Part shown: positions 32,624 through 40,420 of the stretch, piece after piece | Layout: each line of letters opens with the position of its first letter | How positions within the stretch are numbered: position 1 is the first letter of the stretch | DNA from: CF-46 sp042408445 | Lineage (GTDB): Bacteria > Chloroflexota > Limnocylindria > Limnocylindrales > CSP1-4 | Reading direction: 5' to 3' | Length of the DNA stretch: 64,000 bases | NCBI GenBank assembly: GCA_042408445.1 | Contig: JBHORC010000040.1 | Coordinates: 1-64,000 of the forward strand | Made by a program: the position numbers and the translations under genes | The notes under the pieces: model-generated | Told to the model about the DNA's origin: nothing | What the model saw: the letters and a program-made list of their open reading frames with translations, nothing else | Databases searched by the model: none

Positions 32624-33319
32624 GTGGCGGAGCGTCCCGAGTTCAGCCATCGGCGCGAGCGCCGCGGCCTGATTGGTCCGTTCGGTGGTCGCCAGCTGCT
32701 CACCGCCGCGATCGTCGTCGTGGTCGCGGCCGTTGGGCTCGTCGTCGCGACCACGCCGCTCGGCAGCCCATCGACCGTCGGACTGAACAACCCGCAGGCG
32801 ACCCAGTTCGTCCTCGACCCGAACGGCCAGATCGGCGTCCGTCCCGGGCAGATGGCGCCGGAGCTGCAGGTGACGCGGCCGGACGGAACGCTGTTCGAGC
32901 TCGCGGACCTCTCCGGCCGGCCGGTCCGGCTCGCCGACCTTCGCGGCAAGGCCGTGTGGCTGAACTTCTTCGCGTCGTGGTGCCCGCCGTGCCAGGCGGA
33001 GACGCCGGTCGTCCGCGACGTGGCGGCACGGTACGCGGATCGGGGTCTCGTGGTCGTCGGGATCAGCGTGCAGGAGACGAGCCCCGAGAACGTCGCGGCC
33101 TACGCGGCGAAGTACCAGCTCGGCTACACGATCGCGCCCGATGTCGCCGGCGACATCTACCGCCTTTACCACCCACCGGGACTGCCGACCCAGATCTTCA
33201 TCGGGCCGGAGGGGGCGGTTCGCGCGTTCGTCCTGGCGCCGCTCAACGAGGCGCAGGCGGTTGCCGAGGTCGAGGCGATCCTGCCGCGCGGATCCGCGTC
33301 GCCGAGTGGAGGGGGATGA
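32624..33319 (+). CDS. TlpA/ResA-like membrane-anchored thioredoxin
   Basis: A 231-residue protein (GTG start). After a basic N-terminus there is one membrane anchor (LLTAAIVVVVAAVGLVVAT). The extracytoplasmic thioredoxin domain carries WLNFFASWCPPCQAETP (active-site C-P-P-C) and PGLPTQIFIGPEG (cis-Pro). Reduced by CcdA, it would keep thiols of secreted proteins or cytochrome c haem sites reduced. No cytochrome c biogenesis genes lie next to it, so the target is open. Confidence 0.92.
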   Translation: MAERPEFSHRRERRGLIGPFGGRQLLTAAIVVVVAAVGLVVATTPLGSPSTVGLNNPQATQFVLDPNGQIGVRPGQMAPELQVTRPDGTLFELADLSGRPVRLADLRGKAVWLNFFASWCPPCQAETPVVRDVAARYADRGLVVVGISVQETSPENVAAYAAKYQLGYTIAPDVAGDIYRLYHPPGLPTQIFIGPEGAVRAFVLAPLNEAQAVAEVEAILPRGSASPSGGG

Positions 33320-33320
33320 T

Positions 33321-33430
33321 CAGACGGACCGCCGAGGCGGAATCAATGCCGGGTCCGCAGCCGCTCGGCGTCCCGCCGTCTGGTCTGCGCGCCCACCGGA
33401 CTCAGGTTTCGTTGTCCGGCGGTCCGTCTG
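33321..33430. other. Long-span 13-bp inverted repeat
   Basis: CAGACGGACCGCC (33321-33333) is exactly repeated in reverse complement at 33418-33430, separated by 84 bases of GC-rich sequence with further self-complementarity. It starts two bases after the TlpA-like gene's stop. It may be a structured 3' UTR, a small RNA or a transcription barrier; no gene is seen inside. Confidence 0.5.
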
Positions 33431-33519
33431 TCTGCTGACACCGTAGCCCTCCGGATCGGCCCGCCCCACCTGCCGAATGGCCCGAAACGCGACGGTCATG
33501 TGTCACGCCGCGGCGTACG

Positions 33520-34377
33520 TCATTCCGCCGGCTGCCAGGCGAAGCGGTCCCGGTCGGCGACGAGCCGGCCGATGGGACGGGCGGCCTCGTGGGACAGCAC
33601 GATCGTCCACTCCTCGGCGGCCGCCTGGGCGAACAGCGAGGCCTTGACCTCGACGGACGTCAGCGGAAAGTCGTCGAACGCCGTCACCCAGCGCGGGTTC
33701 GCGCTCCACGGACGCATCGCGAGATCGCCGAAGAACGCCAGCGGCCGGCCGCCCCTCGGTCGGACCACGATCGCCTGGTGGCCGGCGGAGTGGCCGCCGG
33801 TCGGAATGACGGAAACGCCAGGCAGGAGCTCGCGCTCACCCTCCGCCCACCCCTCTGCGCCCCATTCCCGGACGAGCGCCAGCTCCGGCTGGACATAGCT
33901 CGCGACGAGGCGCGGGTTGTCGCCGAGGGCGATCTCCCACTCGGCCCGCTGGGCGACGATCGCGGCGCGCGGAAACACGCGCGAGCCGTCGCCACGGAGG
34001 AGCCCGCCGGCGTGGTCGAAGTGGAGATGGCTCATCGCGACGACGTCGACGGTCGCGGGATCGAAGCCGGCGGTCCGGAGGGCCGGCTCGATCCACGGCC
34101 CGTCGTAGCCGCGCATCGATCGAGTCTTGTCGTCCAGCCGGTCACCGATCCCGGTCTCGACGAGGACGCGGCCGGCCGGCGTCTCGATGAGCAGGCAGTT
34201 CAGGGCCTGGAGGAGCCGGTTCTCAGGGTCGAGCTCGTCGACGACCCAGCGGTTCCAGAGGAGCCGGGGCACCGGCCCGAAGAGGGCTCCGGCATCCGAG
34301 CGGAACGTCCCGGCCTGGACGAGCGCAACGGAGAACCCACCACCCAGGTCGCGCCGCCAGTCGACGGCGTCGTTCAG
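33520..34377 (-). CDS. MBL-fold metallohydrolase
   Basis: A metallo-beta-lactamase-fold hydrolase with the metal motif SHLHFDHAGG, a later GGHSAGHQ His, FFGDLAM and a final LSHEAAR His. The first conventional start is the GTG at 34272 (250 residues). The frame upstream still encodes family-like sequence (VALVQAGTFRSDAGALFGPVPR), so the gene probably starts further up. The only upstream candidate is a CTG at 34375-34377 overlapping the dcd stop as CTGA, and I use that. Substrate unknown; relatives include lactonases. Third gene of the nrdR-dcd transcript. Confidence 0.82.
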   Translation of the reverse strand: MNDAVDWRRDLGGGFSVALVQAGTFRSDAGALFGPVPRLLWNRWVVDELDPENRLLQALNCLLIETPAGRVLVETGIGDRLDDKTRSMRGYDGPWIEPALRTAGFDPATVDVVAMSHLHFDHAGGLLRGDGSRVFPRAAIVAQRAEWEIALGDNPRLVASYVQPELALVREWGAEGWAEGERELLPGVSVIPTGGHSAGHQAIVVRPRGGRPLAFFGDLAMRPWSANPRWVTAFDDFPLTSVEVKASLFAQAAAEEWTIVLSHEAARPIGRLVADRDRFAWQPAE

Positions 34378-36020
34378 CCCCGTGGCTCGGCCTCCGGCGC
34401 GTCGTTCGTGCGTCCCGCCGCGAAGTCGCGATGGAACGCTGACGCGGTCGGTTCGGACTGGCCCTGGTATTTCGATCCGAGCTCCGGGGATCCATAGGGC
34501 CGGTCCACCGGTGAGCTCATCCGGAAGAACGAGATCTGGCCGATCTTCATGCCGAAATAGAGGGCGATCGGGAGGTTCGCGACGTTCGAGAGCTCGAGCG
34601 TCAGGTTGCCCTTCCAGCCCGGATCGACGTAACCGGCGGTCGAATGGATGAGGAGGCCGAGACGGCCCAGAGAGCTGTTGTGCGTGGGGATGAACGATCG
34701 GGAAACAAGGAACACGCCACGCGGATTTGCGACTTCGATGCAGCGGACGGGCACCGAGGGCACCTCTCGGACGACATCGATCGCCCGAAACCGATGGAAC
34801 CGCTGATCAGCCCGCTTCTGGCGAGCGAGCTTCCTGGGCAACCGGAAGACGGGACGGTCCGGTGTGAACTTCACCCGGTACTTCGGCCCGATGTCGACAC
34901 CGTTCAGCGTTGCCCGCCCCTCGGTCTTGATCGGCCGGAACCCGAGGCTCGCGATCAGCTCGACGGCACCATCGGCAAGAGCCTCCCGCGTCGTCGTGTA
35001 CTCGCACCGTCCCGCCACGTCGTCGACATAGCCGTCGGTGTCCATCAATCCCTGCAGCAACGCCGTGCGCTGCAAGACGTCGGCTTCGAGATACGGCCTC
35101 GGGATGAACTTGCCTTCGCGCAGCTCGAGGTTCCGGAGCTGGCTGGAGAGGGACTCGTTCCTCGAGTAGCGACCGGTCGCCGCATCCCGGGTTCGGCCGG
35201 TCGCGCCGATGCTGTAGAGATGCGGCGCGTAGCGCAGCCGGCGGACGGGATACCCCTCGCCACTGATCTGCTCGAGAATCTCCTCGTCGACCGACGTGAT
35301 CGCTGCGGCCGTGGTCGTGCCATCGCCGAGCCACGCCCCGAGGGTGTACGGCTCGATCGGGAGATCGAGGCGGGTCGGGTATTGCACGGGCCCCGCGAGC
35401 GGTACGTGATGGTTCAGCTCGCCGTTGACGCGGACGCTGTTCCCGATCTCTGCCGTCGTCCGAACACGGACCTCGTGCTTCCCGTGCGTTCGGCCTCGCT
35501 TGTCGATCGTCACCCATTGGTGTTCTGCGTCTGCGACGACCCGCTGACCATCGGAGAACACGACTTCACGACACGGCCGGCCGATGAGGGGCGGGGTTGC
35601 CGCGACCACCTGGGTCGGCCGTCCCGCTTCGTCGAACACGAAATCGCCAGGCTCCAGGTCGCCCATCATCCGCCACCCGGCTGGCGTGGGCACGGGCGTA
35701 TCGAGCGCGAGGGCCTTGCCTTCGAGCCTGGCGACGAGGTCGTTCGGCAGCTCGACCCATTCGAGCGTCTGACCCAGGACGAACTCGCCGGGGTGGAGGA
35801 TGAACGGCTCGTCGTCGGCGACGTGCAGGAGCTCCGTCAGGTCCGGCTGCGGCGCCCGGACGTCGATGTACGCGTAGCGGTTGTTGCGGAAGACGCGAAA
35901 CGAGCGGTCGAGGTGGAGATCGACCGACGACGGCTGGAGATCGGCGGCGTCGTAGGGACGGATCGCGATCTCGCCCGCGTCGAGCGCGGATCGGATGTCC
36001 CGATCGCTGAGGACGCTCAT
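34374..36020 (-). CDS. dcd: dCTP deaminase interrupted by an intein
   Basis: The 548-residue precursor contains dCTP deaminase split into residues 1-102 and 449-548 by an in-frame intein. The joined host protein is 202 residues and reads LEGK/SSLGRLGLLIHSTAG across the junction, continuing with WKGNLTLELSNVANLPIAL (catalytic Glu) and GMKIGQISFFRMSSP. It resembles the actinobacterial type that makes dUMP directly from dCTP. The splice site precedes Ser 449, equivalent to the active-site Ser of E. coli Dcd, so unspliced protein should be inactive. It follows nrdR by 25 bases, linking dNTP supply with the nucleotide-reductase regulator. Confidence 0.95.
   Translation of the reverse strand: MSVLSDRDIRSALDAGEIAIRPYDAADLQPSSVDLHLDRSFRVFRNNRYAYIDVRAPQPDLTELLHVADDEPFILHPGEFVLGQTLEWVELPNDLVARLEGKALALDTPVPTPAGWRMMGDLEPGDFVFDEAGRPTQVVAATPPLIGRPCREVVFSDGQRVVADAEHQWVTIDKRGRTHGKHEVRVRTTAEIGNSVRVNGELNHHVPLAGPVQYPTRLDLPIEPYTLGAWLGDGTTTAAAITSVDEEILEQISGEGYPVRRLRYAPHLYSIGATGRTRDAATGRYSRNESLSSQLRNLELREGKFIPRPYLEADVLQRTALLQGLMDTDGYVDDVAGRCEYTTTREALADGAVELIASLGFRPIKTEGRATLNGVDIGPKYRVKFTPDRPVFRLPRKLARQKRADQRFHRFRAIDVVREVPSVPVRCIEVANPRGVFLVSRSFIPTHNSSLGRLGLLIHSTAGYVDPGWKGNLTLELSNVANLPIALYFGMKIGQISFFRMSSPVDRPYGSPELGSKYQGQSEPTASAFHRDFAAGRTNDAPEAEPRG
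34677..35714 (-). mobile_element. Class 3-type intein with LAGLIDADG endonuclease
   Basis: A 346-residue intein (precursor residues 103-448). It starts ALALDTPVPTPAGW, so the usual Cys/Ser-1 nucleophile is Ala, and ends FIPTHN before Ser+1. It carries the three class 3 marks: Trp after the block B His (AEHQW, intein W67), block F Cys (VPVRCIEVAN, C325) and block G Thr (PTHN, T344). The LAGLIDADG motifs are LGAWLGDG (125-132) and LLQGLMDTDG (219-228), both with the catalytic Asp, so a homing endonuclease may be active. Splicing and homing competence are inferred, not shown. Confidence 0.92.
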
Positions 36021-36045
36021 CGTGCCGGTCCGGGTTGTGCCGTCG

Positions 36046-36546
36046 TCACCGGCCGTGCTTGCCGACGTGCCGCACGTCGACGGGTTCGATCTCGCGCTCG
36101 GCGAAGAGGCTGTCGACCTCGCGCTTGAGATCCTCGAGGTCGTCGAACGACTGGTACACGCTCGCGAACCGGATGTAGGCGATCTGGTCCAGCTCGCGAA
36201 GCCGCTGCATCGCGAGGGCGCCCACACGCGATGACGGGACCTCGGTCGAGCCCTGCGAGCGCAGCTCGGCCTCGATCGCGTCGGCGGCCTGCTCGGCGGC
36301 GTCGTCCGGCACAGGTCGGCGGGTCAGCGCCTTGCGAAGCCCGGAGGCGAGCTTCTCGCGGTCGAACTCCTGGCGCGTGCCGTCGCGCTTCACGATGACG
36401 AGGCGCGCCGCCTCGACGCGTTCGTAGGTCGTGAACCGGGTGGCGCAGGCACTGCACTCACGCCGGCGGCGGATCGTCGCGGACTCGTCGAGGTCGCGCG
36501 AGTCGACGACCCGGGTCTCGTGGGCTCCGCAATGTGGACAGCGCAT
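36046..36546 (-). CDS. nrdR: Transcriptional repressor NrdR
   Basis: A 166-residue NrdR with the N-terminal zinc ribbon (Cys 3, 6, 31 and 34: RCPHCG and CSAC). An ATP-cone follows, with VVDSRDLDES, RRRRECSACATRFTTYER and VKRDGTRQEFDREKLASGL. It senses ATP/dATP and represses ribonucleotide reductase genes. The ATG has GGAG seven bases upstream; earlier in-frame starts are not supported. Two candidate NrdR boxes lie just upstream, so it may repress itself and the downstream dcd. No reductase genes are in the window. Confidence 0.95.
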   Translation of the reverse strand: MRCPHCGAHETRVVDSRDLDESATIRRRRECSACATRFTTYERVEAARLVIVKRDGTRQEFDREKLASGLRKALTRRPVPDDAAEQAADAIEAELRSQGSTEVPSSRVGALAMQRLRELDQIAYIRFASVYQSFDDLEDLKREVDSLFAEREIEPVDVRHVGKHGR

Positions 36547-36565
36547 GTGGCTCCTGACCGTCCGA

Positions 36566-36611
36566 CCACTACCACTTGTGGTGTGAGCCGATGGTACCAC
36601 TACATAGGGGG
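36566..36611 (-). promoter_or_regulatory. Paired candidate NrdR boxes upstream of nrdR
   Basis: Read on the plus strand, CCACTACCACTTGTGG (36566-36581) and CCACTACATAGGGGGT (36597-36612) match the published NrdR-box consensus acaCwAtATaTwGtgt at about 10 and 11 of 16 positions. Their start-to-start spacing is 31 bases, the three-helical-turn spacing typical of paired NrdR boxes. They end 20 bases before the nrdR start codon. Confidence 0.55.
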
Positions 36612-36699
36612 TCGATTCGGCCGTCAGCGCGGATTTCGAGCAGCTCCCTGCCGGCCGCGCCGGTGGTCAGAGCCGGCGCGGCGCGGCGCGCCCGTGGTC

Positions 36700-37254
36700 T
36701 CAGGCGTTCCGGCGCTCGAACCCGGTCTCCTGCCCCACCGGGACGCGCCGAGCGAGCTCGGCCTGGTGGGCGATCGCCTCGCGGGCGTGCAGGACGTTCA
36801 GGTAGCCGCGCTTGATCGACGTCTGCGCCTCGATCTCGCGGCCACCCGATCGGGCAGAGGTCTGGATCGCCCGTCCGTGCTCGACCATCTCGAGCGCCCG
36901 GCCGGCCCGCTCCAGCTCGCCGACGATCTCGTCCAGGATGCGCTGCCCGTCACGCGGCGCCTTGAACCCCCGCGCCTCCGCCGCGTAGCGGGTGACGGCA
37001 TCGGTCGACGCGGCGAGATCGTCGCCGAGCGCGTCGGCCGAGACCTGACCCCTGCGAACCGCGTCGATCTGGGCGCAGATCTCACCGAGCGAGGTCTCCG
37101 CGCGAGCCGCCAGGTCGCCGACCTGACGCCGGAACCGCTCCACGTCACGCGTGGAGGCGATGAACCGGCCCGCTCGGCGAAGGACGAGGGCGAACAGCGC
37201 GAGCAGGATGAAGAACGCGATCAGCGGCAGGACGAGCAGCGGCTCCAACTGCAC
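36700..37254 (-). CDS. Membrane-anchored helical protein, unknown
   Basis: A 184-residue protein with one N-terminal membrane helix (LLVLPLIAFFILLALFALVL) and a long soluble helical region (RFRRQVGDLAARAETSLGEI, RILDEIVGELERAGRALEMV). No family recognised. It follows etfA on the same strand after 33 bases and may be the end of that transcript. A GC-rich inverted repeat (36655-36663 with 36673-36681) lies just past its stop but has no U-tract. Confidence 0.65.
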   Translation of the reverse strand: MQLEPLLVLPLIAFFILLALFALVLRRAGRFIASTRDVERFRRQVGDLAARAETSLGEICAQIDAVRRGQVSADALGDDLAASTDAVTRYAAEARGFKAPRDGQRILDEIVGELERAGRALEMVEHGRAIQTSARSGGREIEAQTSIKRGYLNVLHAREAIAHQAELARRVPVGQETGFERRNA

Positions 37255-37287
37255 CCAGATCCCTTCCGCTGTCCCGGCCGCGTCCGC

Positions 37288-38265
37288 TCAGCCCGGCCGG
37301 GCTCGAAGCTCGGCGAGGATCGCGGGCACGACCTCGAACAGGTCGCCGATCACGACGACGTCGGCGAAGTCCGCGATCGGCGCGTCCGGGTCGCGATTGA
37401 CGGCGACGATCGTCTCAGCCGTCTGCATGCCGACCTTGTGCTGGATCGCGCCGGAGATCCCGAGCGCGAAGTAGAGCGCCGGCTTCACGATCTTGCCGGT
37501 CTGGCCGATCTGCTGGGCATACGGGATCCAGCCCGAGTCGACCGCGGCACGCGTCGCGCCGACGGCGCCTCCGAGGGCGTCGGCGAGCTCCTGCACGACC
37601 GAGAACCCGTCGGGACCTGCGACCCCGCGGCCACCCGCGACGATGATCCGCGCCTCCTCGATCGGTGCAGCCGTCGTTGCCGCGGGAACGCGATCGACGA
37701 CCGAAACGGCGGGCAAGGTCAGCTCCCCGAGCGGCGCCGAGGGTTCGACGGTGCCCCGTGCAGCCGCGGGCTCGGCGGTCACCGCGTTCAGCCGGACGGT
37801 CACGATGCCCTCGTCGGTCGTGAAGCGGCTCGTCGTGTTCAGCTTCCCGCCGAAGACGCTCATCCGGATGACCGGGCCGTCGTCCCAGGTGACGGCGGTC
37901 GCGTTGACGAGCACCCCCCAGCCGGTGAGTGCCGAGATGACGCCGGCGAGATCGCGTCCCTCTGGCCCCGCACCGGTCAGGAGGTACGACGGGCGCTCCC
38001 GTTCGATCAGCGCGGCGATCCGCTGGCCAACGATCGTGCCCGCGGCGTGGTCCGCAGCTGCCCGCTCCGTCACGGCCAGTACGCGTGGCACGAACCTGGC
38101 GAGCTCGGCGGCAGCGGGACCCGGATCCGCCGCGACAACGACGCCGACGAGGTCACGGCCGGAGGCCTCGGCGAGCCCGCGGGCGAGGGTCGCGACCTCG
38201 GTGCTGATCTTCGCGAGCCCGCCGTCCGCCGTCGTCTCGCCGTGGACCCAGATCGCGCCGGCCAT
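37288..38265 (-). CDS. etfA: Electron transfer flavoprotein, alpha subunit
   Basis: A 325-residue EtfA. The N-terminal adenine-nucleotide-like fold is followed by the C-terminal FAD-binding motifs: GGRGVAGPDGFSVVQELADA, ATRAAVDSGWIPYAQQIGQTG, PALYFALGISGAIQHKVGM and IVAVNRDPDAPIADFADV. ETF collects electrons from acyl-CoA dehydrogenases and hands them to a membrane dehydrogenase. It is coupled to etfB (TGATG), with an acyl-CoA dehydrogenase and EtfD in the same gene group. Confidence 0.96.
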   Translation of the reverse strand: MAGAIWVHGETTADGGLAKISTEVATLARGLAEASGRDLVGVVVAADPGPAAAELARFVPRVLAVTERAAADHAAGTIVGQRIAALIERERPSYLLTGAGPEGRDLAGVISALTGWGVLVNATAVTWDDGPVIRMSVFGGKLNTTSRFTTDEGIVTVRLNAVTAEPAAARGTVEPSAPLGELTLPAVSVVDRVPAATTAAPIEEARIIVAGGRGVAGPDGFSVVQELADALGGAVGATRAAVDSGWIPYAQQIGQTGKIVKPALYFALGISGAIQHKVGMQTAETIVAVNRDPDAPIADFADVVVIGDLFEVVPAILAELRARPG

Positions 38266-39095
38266 CAGATGATCCTCCGCTCGGCGAGGAACGCGACGAC
38301 CTGTCGGGCGGCTTCGTCCGGTGCGTCGCGGATCACTCGGGTCGCCGCCCGCGGCGGCGGAGCGTCTGCGCCCAGCACGGCACTCGTCGCCGCGGCGCCG
38401 CCGATCGCGTCGTTCCCGGCGGCTGCGCCAGTGCCTCCGTCATCGCCGTCCGCCGCGAGCGTCAGCCCGGCCAGGCCTTCGGTCTCGATCGACTTCGACC
38501 GCGCCGCCATGATCCCCTTGAGCGACGGGTATCGCGGCTCGCCGAGCGCCTGCGTGGCGACGACGAGCGCGGGCATCGGCGCCTCGAGGACGTCGAAGCC
38601 GGTCGCGCTGATCCGGTGGACCCGAACGGTGCGGTTCTCGGGGTTCGGCTCGATCTTCGCGGCGTACGAGAGGTACGGCATTCGGAGCAGCGTCGCGACG
38701 CCCGCCGGGACCACCCCCGCTCCGCCGTCCGACGTGTCCGCACCGGCGAACACGAGGTCGTACTCGAGGCCGCGCAGCGCGCCAGCGAGGACGCGGACCG
38801 TGGACAACGTGTCGGACCCGGCAAGGACGTCGTCGCTGACGAGCGTTCCACTCGCGGCGCCCATCGCCAGCGCCTTGCGCATCGTCTCTGGCGCGGCCGG
38901 GCCCGCCATGGAGAGCAGGTGGACCTCGCCCCCGTGTGCCTCGGTCAGCTTCAGCGCAGCCTCGAGCGCGTACTCGTCGTTCGCGTTCACCACAGCGGGG
39001 ACAGCCGCGCGGTCGAGACGCCAATCGTCGGCCCGGAGGCGCTCCCCGCCGGAGGCGGTGTCCGGGACGGGCTTCACGAGGACGACGATTCGCAC
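38265..39095 (-). CDS. etfB: Electron transfer flavoprotein, beta subunit
   Basis: A 276-residue EtfB starting RIVVLVKPVPDT, with VNANDEYALEAALKL, KALAMGAASGTLVSDD and the family signature region FAGADTSDGGAGVVPAGVA and LRMPYLSYA. An Ala/Gly-rich loop of about 30 residues near 215-245 is longer than usual. The GTG start has no clear Shine-Dalgarno. First gene of the etfBA pair. Confidence 0.95.
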   Translation of the reverse strand: MRIVVLVKPVPDTASGGERLRADDWRLDRAAVPAVVNANDEYALEAALKLTEAHGGEVHLLSMAGPAAPETMRKALAMGAASGTLVSDDVLAGSDTLSTVRVLAGALRGLEYDLVFAGADTSDGGAGVVPAGVATLLRMPYLSYAAKIEPNPENRTVRVHRISATGFDVLEAPMPALVVATQALGEPRYPSLKGIMAARSKSIETEGLAGLTLAADGDDGGTGAAAGNDAIGGAAATSAVLGADAPPPRAATRVIRDAPDEAARQVVAFLAERRII

Positions 39096-39170
39096 GAGCG
39101 GGCAGGTCTCCGTTTCACTGTGGGCTGCCGACGGCGGCGCGGCCTGCGCCGATTCGTCGAGCTGAGACGG

Positions 39171-40364
39171 TCAGCGGCGGGCGGCGAGTGCCCGTGCGAT
39201 GACCAGTCGCTGGATCTGCTGCGTTCCCTCGTACAGCTGGGTGATCTTCGCGTCGCGCATCATCCGCTCGACCGGAAACTCGTCGATGTAGCCGTATCCG
39301 CCGAGCACCTGGACGGCGTCCGTGGTGACGCGCATCGCCGTGTCGCCGGCGACGAGTTTACACATCGCCGACCACCGCCCGGCATCGGCGGCTCCCCCGT
39401 CGATCTCCGTGCAGGCCTTGTACAGGAGCTGGCGCGCTGCCTCGGTCTGGGCGTCCATGTCGGCGAGCATCGCGGCAACCATCTGGAAGTCGAGGATCGG
39501 CTTCCCGAACTGCGTCCGATCGCGGGCGTACGCGGCTGCGACATCCAGCGCCCCCTGCGCGATCCCGACGGCCTGCGCCGCGATCCCGGGTCGGCTCCGA
39601 TCGAGCGTTTGCATGGCGATACCGAACCCGTCACCGACGCCGCCGACCCGGTTCGCGTCCGGCACCCGGACGCCGCGGAAGCTGAGCTCGGCGGTCGGCG
39701 AGCCGCGGATCCCCATCTTGTGCTCGATCCGCTCGACGCGGAAGCCGGCCATCTCCTTCTCGACGATGAAGCAGGTCAGGCGGCGGTGGCGCGGCGTCTC
39801 GTCGGCGTCGTCCGTGACGGCGAACACGGCGAGGAGGTCGGCCACGCTGCCCTGGCTGATGAAGCGCTTGGCGCCATCGATGATCCAGTCGTCACCGTCC
39901 CGGCGGGCTCGCGTCCGCGCCGCCGCAACGTCGCTGCCGGCTTCGGCCTCGGTCAGGGCAAACGCGATGAGCTTCCGACCGGCCGCGAGATCCGGGAACC
40001 AGCGGTCCTTCTGCTCGTCCGTCCCGGCCAGGAGCAGCGGTAGCGAAGCGAGCTCCTGGACCGCGAGGATGAGCCCGCTCGTCGCACAGACGCGACTGAT
40101 CTGCTCGACGGCCAGGCAGACGGTCAGCAGGTCGCCGCCCAGGCCGCCGTACGACTCTGGGTATGGCAGGGCGAGGATGTCGTGGCTCGCAAGGAGCTCC
40201 TTGACGTCCCATGGGAACTCGCCGGTGCGGTCGATCTCGGCAGCGCGTGGGGCGATCCGCTCATCGGCGAGGATCCGGACGGCGTCGCGAAGCGCGAGCT
40301 GGTCCTCGGACAGCCGGTACGGAGTCGAGGGCGATGGTCCGTCGGGCACGATCGAGGCGGCCAT
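39171..40364 (-). CDS. Acyl-CoA dehydrogenase
   Basis: A 397-residue acyl-CoA dehydrogenase. The N-terminal helical domain is followed by the FAD/substrate motif FALTEAEAGSDVAAA and WIIDGAKRFISQGSVADL. The C-terminal domain has RTQFGKPILDFQMV, VQVLGGYGYIDEFPVERMMRDAKI and the catalytic-Glu region QLYEGTQQIQRLV typical of short-chain enzymes. It starts at the ATG six bases after a TACGAT element, so it appears to have its own leaderless promoter although it sits between EtfD and etfB on the same strand. Confidence 0.95.
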   Translation of the reverse strand: MAASIVPDGPSPSTPYRLSEDQLALRDAVRILADERIAPRAAEIDRTGEFPWDVKELLASHDILALPYPESYGGLGGDLLTVCLAVEQISRVCATSGLILAVQELASLPLLLAGTDEQKDRWFPDLAAGRKLIAFALTEAEAGSDVAAARTRARRDGDDWIIDGAKRFISQGSVADLLAVFAVTDDADETPRHRRLTCFIVEKEMAGFRVERIEHKMGIRGSPTAELSFRGVRVPDANRVGGVGDGFGIAMQTLDRSRPGIAAQAVGIAQGALDVAAAYARDRTQFGKPILDFQMVAAMLADMDAQTEAARQLLYKACTEIDGGAADAGRWSAMCKLVAGDTAMRVTTDAVQVLGGYGYIDEFPVERMMRDAKITQLYEGTQQIQRLVIARALAARR

Positions 40365-40370
40365 GCCCGG

Positions 40371-40376
40371 ATCGTA
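40371..40376 (-). promoter_or_regulatory. -10 element TACGAT, leaderless-type
   Basis: TACGAT on the minus strand is exactly six bases before the acyl-CoA dehydrogenase ATG. Confidence 0.5.
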
Positions 40377-40420
40377 GCAGCGCGTCGGCGCGAGGCTGGT
40401 CCGGGAGAAGGCGGCAGCCG

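Noticed and set aside
33321..33430. Inverted repeat as ends of an insertion sequence
   Set aside because: Only 84 bases lie between the arms, with no transposase and no target duplication seen.
36655..36681. GC-rich hairpin as terminator of the 36700-37254 gene
   Set aside because: A 9-bp stem exists, but no U-tract follows on the minus strand and surrounding sequence is GC-repetitive; left as a remark only.
36520..39165. 881-codon open frame on the plus strand
   Set aside because: It is antisense to nrdR, etfA and etfB; the translation is Arg/Pro/Asp-rich with no domain, a common by-product of high GC content.
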